Below, piece by piece: positions 1 to 9,270 of a stretch of DNA of 64,000 nucleotides. The DNA comes from Pacificoceanicola sp049341065 (GTDB taxonomy: Bacteria > Pseudomonadota > Alphaproteobacteria > Rhodobacterales > Rhodobacteraceae): positions 1-64,000 of the forward strand of contig NZ_JBMPIX010000017.1 in the NCBI RefSeq assembly GCF_049341065.1, written 5' to 3'. How positions within the stretch are numbered: the first letter of the stretch is position 1; every line of letters starts with the position of its first letter. The notes under the pieces were generated by a model that had not been told where the DNA came from, made no database searches, and saw nothing but the letters and a program-made list of their open reading frames with translations. A program made the translations under genes and the position numbers.

Positions 1-182
1 TATGCAAAATCTGGACATCAGAGCCAGATCGATTCATCCTGAATCCGATCCACCAGATGCCGGGACTGAACACCTAGACCCTGAAAAACCAGACAATAAA
101 CCTGAAATTGTCGGAACGCTGCCCATCTCTTGCCCCGATTGCCTGTTTCCATAAAGGCAACGATCAAAAAAGGAGCCGGGCT
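1..182. other. Left-edge non-coding stretch and leader of the first gene
   Basis: No convincing gene is seen. Two GANTC sites (positions 31-35 and 41-45) lie close together. An AAGGAG-like ribosome binding site at about 170-175 sets the start of the following gene at a GTG. Confidence 0.4.
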
Positions 183-1130
183 GTGAAACGCTTGATTATG
201 GGGTCGGTCAGCGCAATCATCTTTGGATTGTTCTCTTTGGCGGCGACGGATTACATCCAGCAGGCGGTCTATGCCGGGGTGTCGCCGGGCGACTTCGGCC
301 TGAAGGGCTGGACCCAAAGCTTTGTGGAGCGCGGCAAGGCTGCCGCCCGCCGGGCGCGCCTGGAAGCACGTCGCGATGGTCCCTTGCGCGATTATTTCCC
401 CGAGGCCCCCGGCGGTTGGGAGCGGATTCAGTGGACACGCGGTTTCGAGGATCTGCTCGACGGGCCGAAGCGCGAGATGAGCAAGGCTGAACAAGAGATT
501 ATGGCCGAAATCGAAAGCGTTCCGACCTTCGCCGCGATGAAAGCGCTTGATTCTGCCGTTGGTGCGGGGCGCGATCTGGGGCGGGCCAAACGCGCTTGGG
601 TATATGCGCGTGGCGACAAGATCATCATTCTCAAGGCGCGTTTCATTGATCCGGATTCGGCCGGGCTTTCGGGTTTCAGGGGGCAGATCGCAGCCAATAT
701 CGCCAGCGTGGATGGATCAAAAACCCGCGTCGTTGCTGCCTATGACGGCGTGGCCTTCCGTGAAAAAGTAAGTTGGTCGCGCGAAACCAAGCCCTCGCGG
801 CGCTTCAAGGCAACGATCGGCAAGAATTTGGAAATCAGCGTGCGCACCAATGCCAGCATTGGCGCTGTGGGTCAGATTTTGAAAGACATCCGCTATGACG
901 ACTTGCGCGAACTTGTGGACGCTCCCACCGGTGCCAAGGCAGCCGCCCGCCAACAAGAACTGGCCGCCGAACTTAACCGCCAGAAAAACGAAGAACGGCG
1001 TCGCCAACATGAAGCGCGGCTGCGCATAGAACGCAAGCTGGACGGAATGAAACGAGGGGCGCGGGCGAGGGGCGAGCAGGAAGTCTGTCTGACGCAAGAC
1101 GGAGTACGCCACTGCGCTTGGGTGGATTGA
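183..1130 (+). CDS. Hypothetical membrane-anchored protein
   Basis: I do not recognise a family. From the GTG start the protein is 315 residues. An AAGGAG motif lies 8 bases upstream, and the in-frame ATG at 108 has no such site, so the GTG is preferred. Residues 1-25 (VKRLIMGSVSAIIFGLFSLA) form one hydrophobic segment, a signal anchor or uncleaved signal peptide. The middle is mixed alpha/beta with a patch that ends GDKIIILKARFIDPDS. Residues about 235-300 are rich in Arg, Glu, Lys and Gln and should form a long charged helix or coiled coil. The last 20 residues contain two Cys (VCLTQDGVRHC). It is probably a periplasm-facing or secreted protein; the function is unknown. Confidence 0.6.
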   Translation: MKRLIMGSVSAIIFGLFSLAATDYIQQAVYAGVSPGDFGLKGWTQSFVERGKAAARRARLEARRDGPLRDYFPEAPGGWERIQWTRGFEDLLDGPKREMSKAEQEIMAEIESVPTFAAMKALDSAVGAGRDLGRAKRAWVYARGDKIIILKARFIDPDSAGLSGFRGQIAANIASVDGSKTRVVAAYDGVAFREKVSWSRETKPSRRFKATIGKNLEISVRTNASIGAVGQILKDIRYDDLRELVDAPTGAKAAARQQELAAELNRQKNEERRRQHEARLRIERKLDGMKRGARARGEQEVCLTQDGVRHCAWVD

Positions 1131-1399
1131 GGCCCCAGGAGCCTGCCTCCGGAACGCCGGTTCTGCCCTGAGCCAAGATCCCGCAACGCTGCCGATAGTG
1201 GGCAATCGCCAAGGAGATGGGGGCGGCAGAAGCGTTGAAGCGTGCGGCGGAGGATAGTTTTGCGCGGTCAATGGCGACTCGCCAGCGCTTTTCGCCCGGT
1301 AAGTCGGTTTTGAACCTGCAAATGTCGGCTGGGTAGTGCGAAAAATCGCAGGTCTTGTAAACGTCACTCAACCACTCGAGTGATGGAGCGAGACGCCCA
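1131..1399. other. Intergenic region before the FAD/GcvT dehydrogenase
   Basis: No supported gene is seen. A 10-bp perfect palindrome, CACTCGAGTG, lies at 1373-1382, just upstream of the next start, and could be an operator. A minus-strand open frame crosses the region, but it also runs antisense through both neighbouring genes. Confidence 0.35.
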
Positions 1400-3901
1400 A
1401 TGAAAACCCATGTCAAAGCTTTGGTTGTCGGCGGCGGTGCCGTCGGCACGTCGATAGCCTACCACCTTGCGAAAGCGGGCTGGGACGATGTCATGCTGCT
1501 GGAGCGGGACGAGCTGACCTCGGGGTCGACCTGGCATGCGGCGGGGCTTTTGCCGTATTTCAACATGTCCTACGCGACGACCCACATCCACGACTATTCG
1601 ATCAAGTTCTACAAGACACTTGAAGAAGAGACGGGGCTGAACGCGGGCTTTTCCGTTGTCGGCAACCTGCGGATGGCGCAGACCAAGGCGCGCATGGACG
1701 AATACATGGTCTATGCCACGACCGCTGAAACCGTGGGCGTACCCTTTGAATGGCTGTCGCCCGCGCAAATCAAGGAGCGTTGGCCACTGATCCGCACCGA
1801 GGATCTGGAAGGCGCGATTTATCACCCGACAGATGGCTACATCAATCCGGCAGACGTCACGATGGCGATGGCCAAGGGCGCGCGTCAGCGCGGCGTGGTG
1901 ATCGAACGCAAATGGCAGGCCGATGCCTATCACTGGACTGGCGATCATTGGGAAGTCACCCTGACCAAGATGGTCGAGCGGGGCGGCAACCTTGTGCCCT
2001 CGGACGAACAGGTGGTGATCCACGCGGAACATGTGGTCACGGCCACCGGCAACCACGCGCAGCGCACCGCCAAGCTGCTGGGGATCAAGACCCCGGCGAT
2101 TCCGGTGGAACACCAGTTCATCGTGATGGAGCAGGACCCCGCGCTGGTGGAATGGCGCAAGTCAAACCCTGAACACCCCGTCATCCGCGACGCCGATGCA
2201 CAAAGCTATGTGCGCGAGGAACGCGGTGGCTGGATCCTTGGCGTATATGAGAAAAACGCCCCCGCACGCTTTCAGTATGGCGTGCCCGACAGCTTCCGCG
2301 CCGATCTTTTCCAGCTGGATCTGGAACGGATCGAAGAACAATACATGGCGATGATCCACCGTGTGCCGTCCTGCGAGACATGTGGCCTCAAAGACGATTT
2401 CAACGGCCCGATCTGCTACACGCCCGATGGCAACCCGCTGATCGGCCCGGCGCCCGGCTTGCGCAACATGTGGCTGGCCGAGGGCTTTTCCTTTGGCATC
2501 ACGGCGGCTGGCGGCGCTGGCTATTACCTTGCCCAGATGATGGTGGAAGGCGAGGCCGAGATCGACATGGCCAGCCTTGATCCCAAGCGGTACGGCTCGT
2601 GGATGACGACCGATTACGCCGTGGCCAAGAACGAAGAGGCGTACGACCACGTCTATGTTCTGCACCACCCAGACGAAGAGCGTCCCGCTGCCCGCCCGCT
2701 GCGTACGGTGCCCGCTTATGACCGGCAAAAGGCGCTGGGCGCGCAATTCGGCCATGTGAACGGCTGGGAACGGCCCAACTACTTTGGCCCGCTCGATGCG
2801 GACGACAATTTCGACCATGACGCGCGCTCATTCCGTCGTGGTGGCTGGTGGCAATATGCCGTGGACGAAGCGAAAGCGATCCGCGAAGGCGTCGGTGTGA
2901 TCGATGCCAGCGCCTTTACCAAGCACGTTGTCAAAGGCCCCGGTGCGACCCAGTTCCTTGATTGGTTCACTTGCAACAAGCTGCCCAAAGTGGGCCGCAT
3001 CAACCTGACCTATGCGCTGACCTCCAAGGGCACCACGCGCACCGAATACACCATCGTTCGGCTGGCCGAGGACGAATACTACCTCGTTTCAGCCGGGGCC
3101 TGGACAGCCTATGACGCGGATTATTTGCGCAAGGCGGCTCAGGATAAAGCGGCTGACTTCGGCTATATCGAGATCCAGGACGTCACCACCCAATGGGGCG
3201 TCGTCGCGATTGCCGGTCCGAAATCGCGCGACGTTTTGAAAGATGTGGTACGCGACGGCGATCCGGCCTCGGCCTTGTCGAACAAGCGTTTCCCCTGGCT
3301 GTCCGCCCGCCAGATCGAGCTTGGCATGTGCCCGGTCAACGCCATTCGCGTTGCCTATACAGGCGAGCTGGGCTGGGAATTGCATCACCCGATCGAAATG
3401 CAGAACTACTTGTTCGATTTGCTGATGACCGCGGGCGAAAAGCACGGGATCAAGCTGGTCGGCGCGCGCGCCCAGAACTGGCTGCGGCAAGAGAAAAGCT
3501 ATCGCGCCTTTGGCAACGAACTTGGCCGCGATGCGACACCGTTGGAGGCGGATCTGCCGCGTTTTGTGGATCTCACCAAAGACTTTCACGGCAAAGCCGC
3601 GCTTGAGGCCAACGGTATCCGCTCGAAGTGCTGCACATTGCTGATCGACGGGCCAGACGATGCTGATCCATGGGGCCGCGAGGCGCTGTATACCCCCGAA
3701 GGCACGCGCGTCGGGCGCCTGACCTCGGGCGGCTACTCTGTTGCTTTCGGCAAGTCGATCGGCATGGGTTATGTCACGCCCGACATGGCGGTCGAAGGGA
3801 CCAAGCTGAAGGTCAAGATGTTGAACCAGCTTTGGGATGCGACTGTCACCTGCGACAGCCCCTACGATCCCAAGAACGAAACCATCCGCAAGGACGGCTG
3901 A
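1400..3901 (+). CDS. FAD-dependent oxidoreductase/GcvT fusion, dimethylglycine dehydrogenase family
   Basis: This 833-residue protein has the two-part layout of dimethylglycine and sarcosine dehydrogenases. An N-terminal FAD-binding DAO domain starts with GGGAVG at residues 11-16. The SGSTWHAAG segment contains His46, the position of the covalent FAD histidine in mammalian dimethylglycine dehydrogenase. From about residue 430 the protein has aminomethyltransferase (GcvT) domains, with AGPKSRDVL and AYTGELGWELH. Such enzymes oxidise an N-methyl group and pass the C1 unit to tetrahydrofolate. The substrate could be dimethylglycine, sarcosine or a related methylated amine, and sequence alone does not decide. 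It stands alone, with a minus-strand gene downstream. Together with soxBDAG at 44-49 kb it points to betaine-type catabolism. Confidence 0.85.
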   Translation: MKTHVKALVVGGGAVGTSIAYHLAKAGWDDVMLLERDELTSGSTWHAAGLLPYFNMSYATTHIHDYSIKFYKTLEEETGLNAGFSVVGNLRMAQTKARMDEYMVYATTAETVGVPFEWLSPAQIKERWPLIRTEDLEGAIYHPTDGYINPADVTMAMAKGARQRGVVIERKWQADAYHWTGDHWEVTLTKMVERGGNLVPSDEQVVIHAEHVVTATGNHAQRTAKLLGIKTPAIPVEHQFIVMEQDPALVEWRKSNPEHPVIRDADAQSYVREERGGWILGVYEKNAPARFQYGVPDSFRADLFQLDLERIEEQYMAMIHRVPSCETCGLKDDFNGPICYTPDGNPLIGPAPGLRNMWLAEGFSFGITAAGGAGYYLAQMMVEGEAEIDMASLDPKRYGSWMTTDYAVAKNEEAYDHVYVLHHPDEERPAARPLRTVPAYDRQKALGAQFGHVNGWERPNYFGPLDADDNFDHDARSFRRGGWWQYAVDEAKAIREGVGVIDASAFTKHVVKGPGATQFLDWFTCNKLPKVGRINLTYALTSKGTTRTEYTIVRLAEDEYYLVSAGAWTAYDADYLRKAAQDKAADFGYIEIQDVTTQWGVVAIAGPKSRDVLKDVVRDGDPASALSNKRFPWLSARQIELGMCPVNAIRVAYTGELGWELHHPIEMQNYLFDLLMTAGEKHGIKLVGARAQNWLRQEKSYRAFGNELGRDATPLEADLPRFVDLTKDFHGKAALEANGIRSKCCTLLIDGPDDADPWGREALYTPEGTRVGRLTSGGYSVAFGKSIGMGYVTPDMAVEGTKLKVKMLNQLWDATVTCDSPYDPKNETIRKDG

Positions 3902-3946
3902 CCAATCGCGGCGGATCAGATCACCTCTGATCCGCCGTTCTAGGTT

Positions 3947-4477
3947 TTAGGACTTGTTCCAGCGTGGGCCTTTTCCGCCCTTGCCGCCATGCCCCCCCAT
4001 TGCGCCCTGCTGGCCGCCGCAACGCTGAAAGGCGGGCAGGTGCTTTTGCTGGGAATCATTCATCAGCTTGGTGAAGATCCCGGTCAGTTCGGCGTTGCCG
4101 CTGGCTGCGGGCAGCAACTGTCCCTGATAAAGCCCGGCGTTGTCGATCTCGGCCTGAACGCCGATCTCACAGGCTTCGGCAAGCGAGGCAGGCGCGGCGG
4201 GCAGGTTGGCCCCCAGGTAGGGGTTCGCGGGCACGGCGATGCCGTTTTTCTTGGCGTAATCAATCAGCATTGAGGCATGCATGCTTTCTGCCCTTTGGAT
4301 GTTCACGAAGGGACGCACTTCGCCAAAGCGGTTCATGACCGTTTCATAAACGGCATAGGCCCGGTATTCGTCATCCAGTGCGGCCAGAACCGCCTCTTGT
4401 TGCGACATCGCCGCAGCGGGACCAGCGCCAAGGGCACCTAAGGTGACAACCGACAGAATTTGAGCGAAGGGTTTCAT
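3947..4477 (-). CDS. Secreted ferritin-like DUF2202 protein
   Basis: The protein has 176 residues. A signal peptide ends near residue 23 (GAGPAAA). The mature part is an all-helical ferritin-like bundle with EYRAYAVYETV and RAESMHASML, which carry the Glu and His spacing expected of a di-metal site. These features match the DUF2202 family. The last 25 residues are rich in Gly, Lys and His, which may bind metal or be disordered. The start has a good ribosome binding site (AGGAGCCACTCC). The gene stands alone and runs head-to-head with the ytoQ-like gene. The biochemical role of DUF2202 is not known to me; metal storage or redox protection in the periplasm would be a guess. Confidence 0.75.
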   Translation of the reverse strand: MKPFAQILSVVTLGALGAGPAAAMSQQEAVLAALDDEYRAYAVYETVMNRFGEVRPFVNIQRAESMHASMLIDYAKKNGIAVPANPYLGANLPAAPASLAEACEIGVQAEIDNAGLYQGQLLPAASGNAELTGIFTKLMNDSQQKHLPAFQRCGGQQGAMGGHGGKGGKGPRWNKS

Positions 4478-4692
4478 GGAGTGGCTCCTTTTGTTACATT
4501 CAATTTATGGAACGTGTCGGCGGGCAATTTCCGTCTGGACAAGGTGTCGCAGGGGCGGCCGGTGATATCGCGAAAGGTCGCGCTGCGCCAGAAGCGCCGA
4601 GTTCGGCGAACGGGTTGCCATCCGTGGCAGGCACCCTAATCTGCGAAAGACGCGGCCAAACTGGCCAGAAACCAGCGAACAGGAGGCCCGAC

Positions 4693-5142
4693 ATGGGATT
4701 GAACGTCTATCTCTCCGGCGAAATTCACACCGATTGGCGCGAACAGATCATCGACGGGGCGCAGGGGCTGGACGTGACCTTTAACGCGCCGGTGACCGAT
4801 CATGCTGCCAGCGATGATTGCGGTGTCGCGATCCTTGGGGAAGAGCCGAACAAGTACTGGCATGACCACAAGGGCGCGATGGTCAACGCCATCCGCACCC
4901 GCAAAGGCATCGAAGACGCGGATGTCGTCGTTGTGCGCTTTGGCGAGAAATACAAACAGTGGAATGCGGCCTTTGACGCGGGATATGCCGCTGCGCTGGG
5001 CAAGTCGTTGATCATCCTGCAACAGCCCGACCACGATCATGCGCTGAAAGAGGTCGACGCCGCCGCTTTGGCAGTCGCGCGCACGCCTGCGCAGGTGGTC
5101 GAAATCCTGCGTTATGTGCTGACGGGCGACTTGCCGGGTTGA
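4693..5142 (+). CDS. YtoQ family protein
   Basis: The 149-residue product begins MGLNVYLSGEIHTDWREQI, the characteristic opening of YtoQ-family proteins. A GVAILGEEPNKYWHDHKGA block and IEDADVVVVRF follow. The fold resembles nucleoside 2-deoxyribosyltransferases, but the activity of YtoQ is not established as far as I know. AGGAGG six bases before the ATG fixes the start; a longer in-frame extension back to 4507 has no ribosome binding site and low-complexity composition. It converges with the downstream glutathione transferase gene, with a gap of 22 bases. Confidence 0.8.
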   Translation: MGLNVYLSGEIHTDWREQIIDGAQGLDVTFNAPVTDHAASDDCGVAILGEEPNKYWHDHKGAMVNAIRTRKGIEDADVVVVRFGEKYKQWNAAFDAGYAAALGKSLIILQQPDHDHALKEVDAAALAVARTPAQVVEILRYVLTGDLPG

Positions 5143-5164
5143 TCCGCCGCTTCTTGCACCAAGA

Positions 5165-5866
5165 TCATCCTTCGCGCGGCGGCGTGTTCAGGCCAACCTG
5201 GACCGCCGGGCGCGCCAGGAACCGCTCCAGATAGGCGACCGCGCGAGGATGCTCTGCCCAGCCCAGGGTCTCTCGTGCGCCGTAGATATCCAGCGCGCGC
5301 AGCCATGGGGCGATGGCGATGTCTGCTATCGAATAGTCCCCTGCGATCCAGTCTTTCCCGTCCAAAGCGCCTTCGACTACGTTCAACAGGCGCTTGGCCT
5401 CGGCGATATAGCGTTCGCGCGGGCGGGGGTCTTCGATCTGGCTGCCGGCGAATTTGTAGAAATAGCCAAGTTGCCCGAACATCGGCCCGATGCCGCCCAT
5501 CTGAAACATCAGCCACTGGATGATTTCCATCCGCTGCGATGCGCTGTTGCCGATCAGTGTCCCGGATTTTTCGGCCAAGTAGATCAGGATCGCGCCACTT
5601 TCGAACAGCGCCAAGGGTGCGCCGTCCGGGCCGTTTGGATCAATGATAGAGGGGATTTTGTTGTTGGGGTTCAGCGAAAGATACGCCGGGCTTTTGACAT
5701 CGGCGTCCGTCAGGGTCACGCGATGCGCCTCATAGGCCAGGCCCATTTCTTCGAGCGCTATGGATACCTTCACTCCGTTCGGTGTCGGAAAGGAATAAAG
5801 CTGAATGCGATCGGGATGTTTTGCGGGCCAGCGTTGCGAGATCTTGAAGGCGGTGAGATCGGTCAT
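5165..5866 (-). CDS. Glutathione S-transferase (YfcG/YghU-like)
   Basis: The 233-residue protein has a thioredoxin-like N-terminal GST domain (residues about 20-100). This carries the glutathione-binding segment NPNNKIPSIID and FESGAILIYLAE. An all-alpha C-terminal domain contains DYSIADIAIAPWL. The TPNGVKVSIALEE motif near the N-terminus is typical of the Nu-class YfcG/YghU group, which has disulfide-bond reductase or peroxidase activity with glutathione in Escherichia coli. It is cytosolic and transcribed alone. The exact substrate cannot be told. Confidence 0.87.
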   Translation of the reverse strand: MTDLTAFKISQRWPAKHPDRIQLYSFPTPNGVKVSIALEEMGLAYEAHRVTLTDADVKSPAYLSLNPNNKIPSIIDPNGPDGAPLALFESGAILIYLAEKSGTLIGNSASQRMEIIQWLMFQMGGIGPMFGQLGYFYKFAGSQIEDPRPRERYIAEAKRLLNVVEGALDGKDWIAGDYSIADIAIAPWLRALDIYGARETLGWAEHPRAVAYLERFLARPAVQVGLNTPPREG

Positions 5867-6007
5867 TGAACGCTCCTATCTGGCGGGGAAGAAGGGGTCG
5901 CTTTTCCCACATATGGGTTTCATCTTTTTCGTACAGTTCTGAAAAAAACGTGTCTATTAGGAACCGCGAGGCGCAACAAGCCAGTCGCAGGACAGTGGGG
6001 AATAACT

Positions 6008-6433
6008 ATGATTCAAGAGTTCAAGGACTTCATCGCCAAAGGTAATGTCATGGACATGGCCGTTGGTATCATCATCGGCGCGGCCTTTACCGCGATCGTC
6101 TCGTCGCTGGTAGGCGACTTGATCAACCCGATTATCGGCCTTTTCCTTGGGGGTATCGATTTTTCCGAGTGGTTCTACACTCTCGATGGCAGCTCGCACG
6201 CAACGCTGGCGGCCGCAGAAGAGGCTGGGGCCCCGGTCTTTGCCATTGGGCGTTTTGTCATGGCGATCATCAACTTCCTGATCATCGCCTTTGTGGTCTT
6301 CATGTTGGTCAAGATGGTGAACCGCGTCAAAGATGCTGCGGACAAAGCAGATGCCGCACCGGTCGAAGAAGCACCTGCAGGCCCGTCCGAGTTGGATATC
6401 CTGATGGAAATCCGCGACGCCCTGAAAAGATAA
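6008..6433 (+). CDS. mscL: Large-conductance mechanosensitive channel MscL
   Basis: At 141 residues it has the usual MscL size. The N-terminal amphipathic helix plus first membrane helix (FKDFIAKGNVMDMAVGIIIG) contains the conserved gate region. A periplasmic loop follows, then a second membrane helix (VMAIINFLIIAFVVFMLV), and the C-terminal cytoplasmic helix ends with ELDILMEIRDALKR. The channel opens under membrane tension to release solutes on hypo-osmotic shock. It is a single-gene unit closed by a strong terminator 20 bases downstream. Confidence 0.96.
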   Translation: MIQEFKDFIAKGNVMDMAVGIIIGAAFTAIVSSLVGDLINPIIGLFLGGIDFSEWFYTLDGSSHATLAAAEEAGAPVFAIGRFVMAIINFLIIAFVVFMLVKMVNRVKDAADKADAAPVEEAPAGPSELDILMEIRDALKR

Positions 6434-6451
6434 GCGCAATAGTGCGCGCGT

Positions 6452-6480
6452 AAGGCCCGCCAAGGTGGCGGGCCTTTTTC
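6452..6480 (+). terminator. Rho-independent terminator of mscL
   Basis: A 9-bp perfect GC-rich stem (AGGCCCGCC / GGCGGGCCT) with a 5-nt loop is followed by a run of T. It lies just after the mscL stop. Confidence 0.9.
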
Positions 6481-6539
6481 GTTGGTTGCATGTCATGGCG
6501 CGCATTGGCTATGACGCAGACGCGCCCGGAGCCTCGACC

Positions 6540-7427
6540 ATGACCCATACCATCAAACTTGCCCTAGGCAGCGTGGCTGTCGCGATCATTGTCCTGGCGA
6601 TCAAGGCTGTGGCCTGGTGGATGACCGGGTCAATCGCGCTGATGTCGGATGCCTTGGAAAGCATTGTGAATGTCGCAACAGCCCTGGCTGCGCTTTGGGC
6701 GGTGCGGGTGGCGGCGATTCCGGCCGATGACGGCCACCCCTTTGGCCATCACAAGGCCGAGTATTTCAGCGCTGTCCTCGAAGGCGTTCTGATCGTGATC
6801 GCTGCAATCTTTATCCTGCGGGAGGCATGGGGGGCGCTGTTCAACCCTCCGCCGTTGTATGATTTGTGGCCCGGTCTGGCGATCAACATTCTGGCCTCGG
6901 TGATCAATGGCGCGTGGTGCTGGATGTTACTGCGACAGGGACGGTTGCTGCGCTCGCCGGCGCTGGTGGCGGATGGGCGGCACCTGTTGTCTGACGTGAT
7001 TTCCTCGGTCGGGGTGACCTTTGGGGTTTTTCTCGCGGTTGCGTCCGGGTGGCTTTGGCTGGATGCGGCTTTGGCCGCGCTGGTGGCGGTGAACATCCTT
7101 TGGTCCGGCTGGCAGGTGATCCGATCATCGGTGGGCGGGTTGATGGACGAATCCGTGCCCGTCGCAGACCTCGACGAAATGCGAGACTTGATTGCCGCAA
7201 ATGCCGATGGCGCGGTCGAAGCGCATGATTTGCGGGCGCGTCACGCTGGCAGCGCGACCTTTGTGGAATTTCACCTTGTGGTGCCCGGCGAGATGACCGT
7301 GGAGGCCGCACATGACATCTGTGATCGGCTTGAGGCAGCGCTGAAAGCGGCGATCAGCCAGTGCACGGTGACGATCCATGTCGAACCGGAATACAAGGCC
7401 AAGCATTCCGGGATCGTGGTGCTGTAA
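6540..7427 (+). CDS. Cation diffusion facilitator (CDF) metal efflux transporter
   Basis: From the ATG at 6540 the protein has 295 residues. It carries CDF hallmarks: several membrane helices over roughly the first 200 residues, the metal-site segment LMSDALESIVNV in the second helix and HPFGHHKAEYFSAV after the third. A second LLSDVISS motif is followed by a C-terminal cytoplasmic metal-sensing domain (residues about 205-290). Members export Zn, Fe, Co, Mn or Cd in exchange for protons; the metal cannot be assigned. The start is uncertain: an in-frame ATG at 6495 also exists, but the frame before 6540 runs through the mscL terminator region. Confidence 0.88.
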   Translation: MTHTIKLALGSVAVAIIVLAIKAVAWWMTGSIALMSDALESIVNVATALAALWAVRVAAIPADDGHPFGHHKAEYFSAVLEGVLIVIAAIFILREAWGALFNPPPLYDLWPGLAINILASVINGAWCWMLLRQGRLLRSPALVADGRHLLSDVISSVGVTFGVFLAVASGWLWLDAALAALVAVNILWSGWQVIRSSVGGLMDESVPVADLDEMRDLIAANADGAVEAHDLRARHAGSATFVEFHLVVPGEMTVEAAHDICDRLEAALKAAISQCTVTIHVEPEYKAKHSGIVVL

Positions 7428-7455
7428 GGGTTTGCGCCTTGTCAAGCGCCCGGGA

Positions 7456-7534
7456 AAAGGGGGGCGCTGCCCCCCTCTTGGCCCCAAGGGGCCAATTCAC
7501 CCCTCGGGATATTTTTGGACCAGTGAAGAGGTCG
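7456..7534. repeat. Structured intergenic repeat of the type common in Rhodobacteraceae
   Basis: Two hairpins lie in tandem between convergent genes: six G / six C with a CGCTG loop at 7459-7475, then TTGGCCCC-AA-GGGGCCAA at 7478-7495. They are followed by CTCGGGATATTTTTGGACC. From memory this resembles a dispersed element found in many Rhodobacteraceae genomes. It may end transcription from both sides. A fragment with a similar GGGTATTTTGAAAGA end lies at 45300-45320. Confidence 0.55.
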
Positions 7535-8653
7535 TCAGCCCTTGACCAGATCTTGCGGTGCGACGACGTCGAGCCCGAGGGCCTTGCCCACAGCGGCATA
7601 GGTCAGTTGGCCTGCGTGCACGTTCAAGCCATTCAGCAGATGCGGATCATCGGCGCAGGCTTTCTTCCAGCCTTTGTCCGCCAGAGCCAGCATGAAGGGC
7701 ATGGTGGCGTTGCCGAGGGCGATGGTCGAAGTGCGTGCCACGGCGCCGGGCATGTTGGCAACGCAGTAGTGCATGATGCCGTCGATTTCATAGACTGGAT
7801 CGGCGTGGGTGGTTGCCTTTGAGGTTTCAAAACAACCGCCTTGGTCGATGGCCACATCGACCAGCGCCGCGCCGGGTTTCATCGTGGCAAAGTCCGCCCG
7901 CTTGACCAACTTTGGAGCTGCTGCACCGGGGACGAGAACCGCGCCGATGACCATATCGGCTTGGCTCAGATGCTCGGCCAGAAGGCCTGCGCTGGAATAG
8001 CCGGTGCGGAAAACGCCGCCAAAGACATCGTCGAGATAGCGCAGGCGATCCAGTGAGCGGTCAAGTACCGTCACATCCGCGCCCATCCCGGCCGCAATCC
8101 GCGCCGCATGGGTGCCGACAACACCGCCGCCGATGACAAGAACCCGCGCCGGGCCAACTCCGGGGACGCCGCCCATCAGGACCCCGCGGCCGCCATTGGC
8201 CTTTTGCAGCGTCCAGGCCCCCACCTGCGGCGCGAGGCGCCCGGCAACCTCGGACATCGGGGCCAGAAGCGGCAAGCCGCCACGGTTGTCAGTGACCGTT
8301 TCGTAGGCGATGGCCGTGCAGCCCGAGGCCAGCAGATCATGGGTCTGATCCGGGTCGGGCGCGAGGTGGAGATAGGTGAACAGCAGTTGCCCTTCGCGCA
8401 GCATCTTGCGTTCGACCGCTTGGGGCTCTTTGACCTTAACGATCATGTCGGCGCTGGCAAAAATTTCCTCGGCGGTTTCGATAATGGTCGCGCCTGCGGC
8501 CACATAGTCACTGTCGGCAAAGCCTGCGCCCAGTCCGGCGCCGCTTTGGATCAGTACGTCGTGGCCATGACCCACGGCCTCTTGGGCGGCATTGGGCGTC
8601 AGGCCGACGCGGAATTCCTGGGGTTTGATCTCTGTTGGGCAGCCGATTTTCAT
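7535..8653 (-). CDS. ald: Alanine dehydrogenase
   Basis: The 372-residue protein catalyses reversible NAD-dependent deamination of L-alanine to pyruvate and ammonia in the cytosol. It opens with MKIGCPTEIKPQEFRVGLTP, including the conserved Glu and Arg of the family. It contains the glycine-rich Rossmann motif VLVIGGGVVGTHAARIAAGMG and the C-terminal HYCVANMPGAVARTST block. Length is exactly the family norm (about 371). AGGAGG five bases before the ATG at 8653 decides the start; a longer in-frame opening upstream would run into the divergent regulator. The divergent Lrp-type gene is probably its alanine-responsive regulator. Confidence 0.96.
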   Translation of the reverse strand: MKIGCPTEIKPQEFRVGLTPNAAQEAVGHGHDVLIQSGAGLGAGFADSDYVAAGATIIETAEEIFASADMIVKVKEPQAVERKMLREGQLLFTYLHLAPDPDQTHDLLASGCTAIAYETVTDNRGGLPLLAPMSEVAGRLAPQVGAWTLQKANGGRGVLMGGVPGVGPARVLVIGGGVVGTHAARIAAGMGADVTVLDRSLDRLRYLDDVFGGVFRTGYSSAGLLAEHLSQADMVIGAVLVPGAAAPKLVKRADFATMKPGAALVDVAIDQGGCFETSKATTHADPVYEIDGIMHYCVANMPGAVARTSTIALGNATMPFMLALADKGWKKACADDPHLLNGLNVHAGQLTYAAVGKALGLDVVAPQDLVKG

Positions 8654-8788
8654 GTGAACCTCCTGTTCGCTTTTCCCAAGTGTGGCGGATTTCGCGTGCA
8701 ATTTCTGTGTTGAGTTGCGGCGTCGAACTGGTCTTTTTGGGAGAAATCTTCGAAGATGGCCCGTGTTATTAGAAGGAATCTGCGAAAA

Positions 8789-9247
8789 ATGCAGCTTGAT
8801 GAGATTGATCGCCGTATCTTGAGGGTTCTTCAGCGCGAGGGGCGGATATCCAACGCTGAACTGTCGGAGCGCGTGCATCTGTCACCCTCGGCCTGTCACC
8901 GGCGGGTGCAGCGGCTCGAAAGCGATGGCATTGTGCGCGGCTATGTCGGGCTGCTGGATGCCCACAAGATGGGTTTTCCGACCACGGTTTTTGTTGAAAT
9001 AACTTTGCAGGCGCAAGCTGATGACGTGCTTGAGGCCTTTGAAAAAGCGGTCGCGCGGGTGCCGGATGTTCTGGAGTGCCACCTGATGGCCGGAACAGCG
9101 GATTACATCCTCAAAGTCGTTGCGGAAGATACCGAAGATTTTGCCCGTATTCACAGGCAATACCTGACGCGATTGCCGGGGGTTGCTCAAATGCAATCTT
9201 CTTTTGCCTTGCGGACGGTGTTCAAGACCACGGCTTTGCCGGTTTAG
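8789..9247 (+). CDS. Lrp/AsnC family regulator, probable regulator of ald
   Basis: The 152-residue product has an N-terminal winged helix-turn-helix (LDEIDRRILRVLQREGRIS, then LSERVHLSPSACHRRVQRLE). A C-terminal RAM effector-binding domain follows (VLEAFEKAVARVPDVLECHLM, GTADYILKV). Lrp/AsnC proteins bind amino acids and act as dimers or octamers. It is divergent from ald with a short shared promoter region. This is the usual layout for the regulator that induces alanine dehydrogenase. The start at 8789 gives the canonical MQLDEID opening; an in-frame ATG at 8756 would add 11 residues and cannot be excluded. Confidence 0.9.
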   Translation: MQLDEIDRRILRVLQREGRISNAELSERVHLSPSACHRRVQRLESDGIVRGYVGLLDAHKMGFPTTVFVEITLQAQADDVLEAFEKAVARVPDVLECHLMAGTADYILKVVAEDTEDFARIHRQYLTRLPGVAQMQSSFALRTVFKTTALPV

Positions 9248-9270
9248 GTTAACGCATTTTTTCCCAAGTC

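Noticed and set aside
973..1449. A minus-strand open frame across 1131-1399
   Set aside because: It overlaps the starts and ends of two plus-strand genes and matches no family I know, so it could not be supported as a gene remnant.
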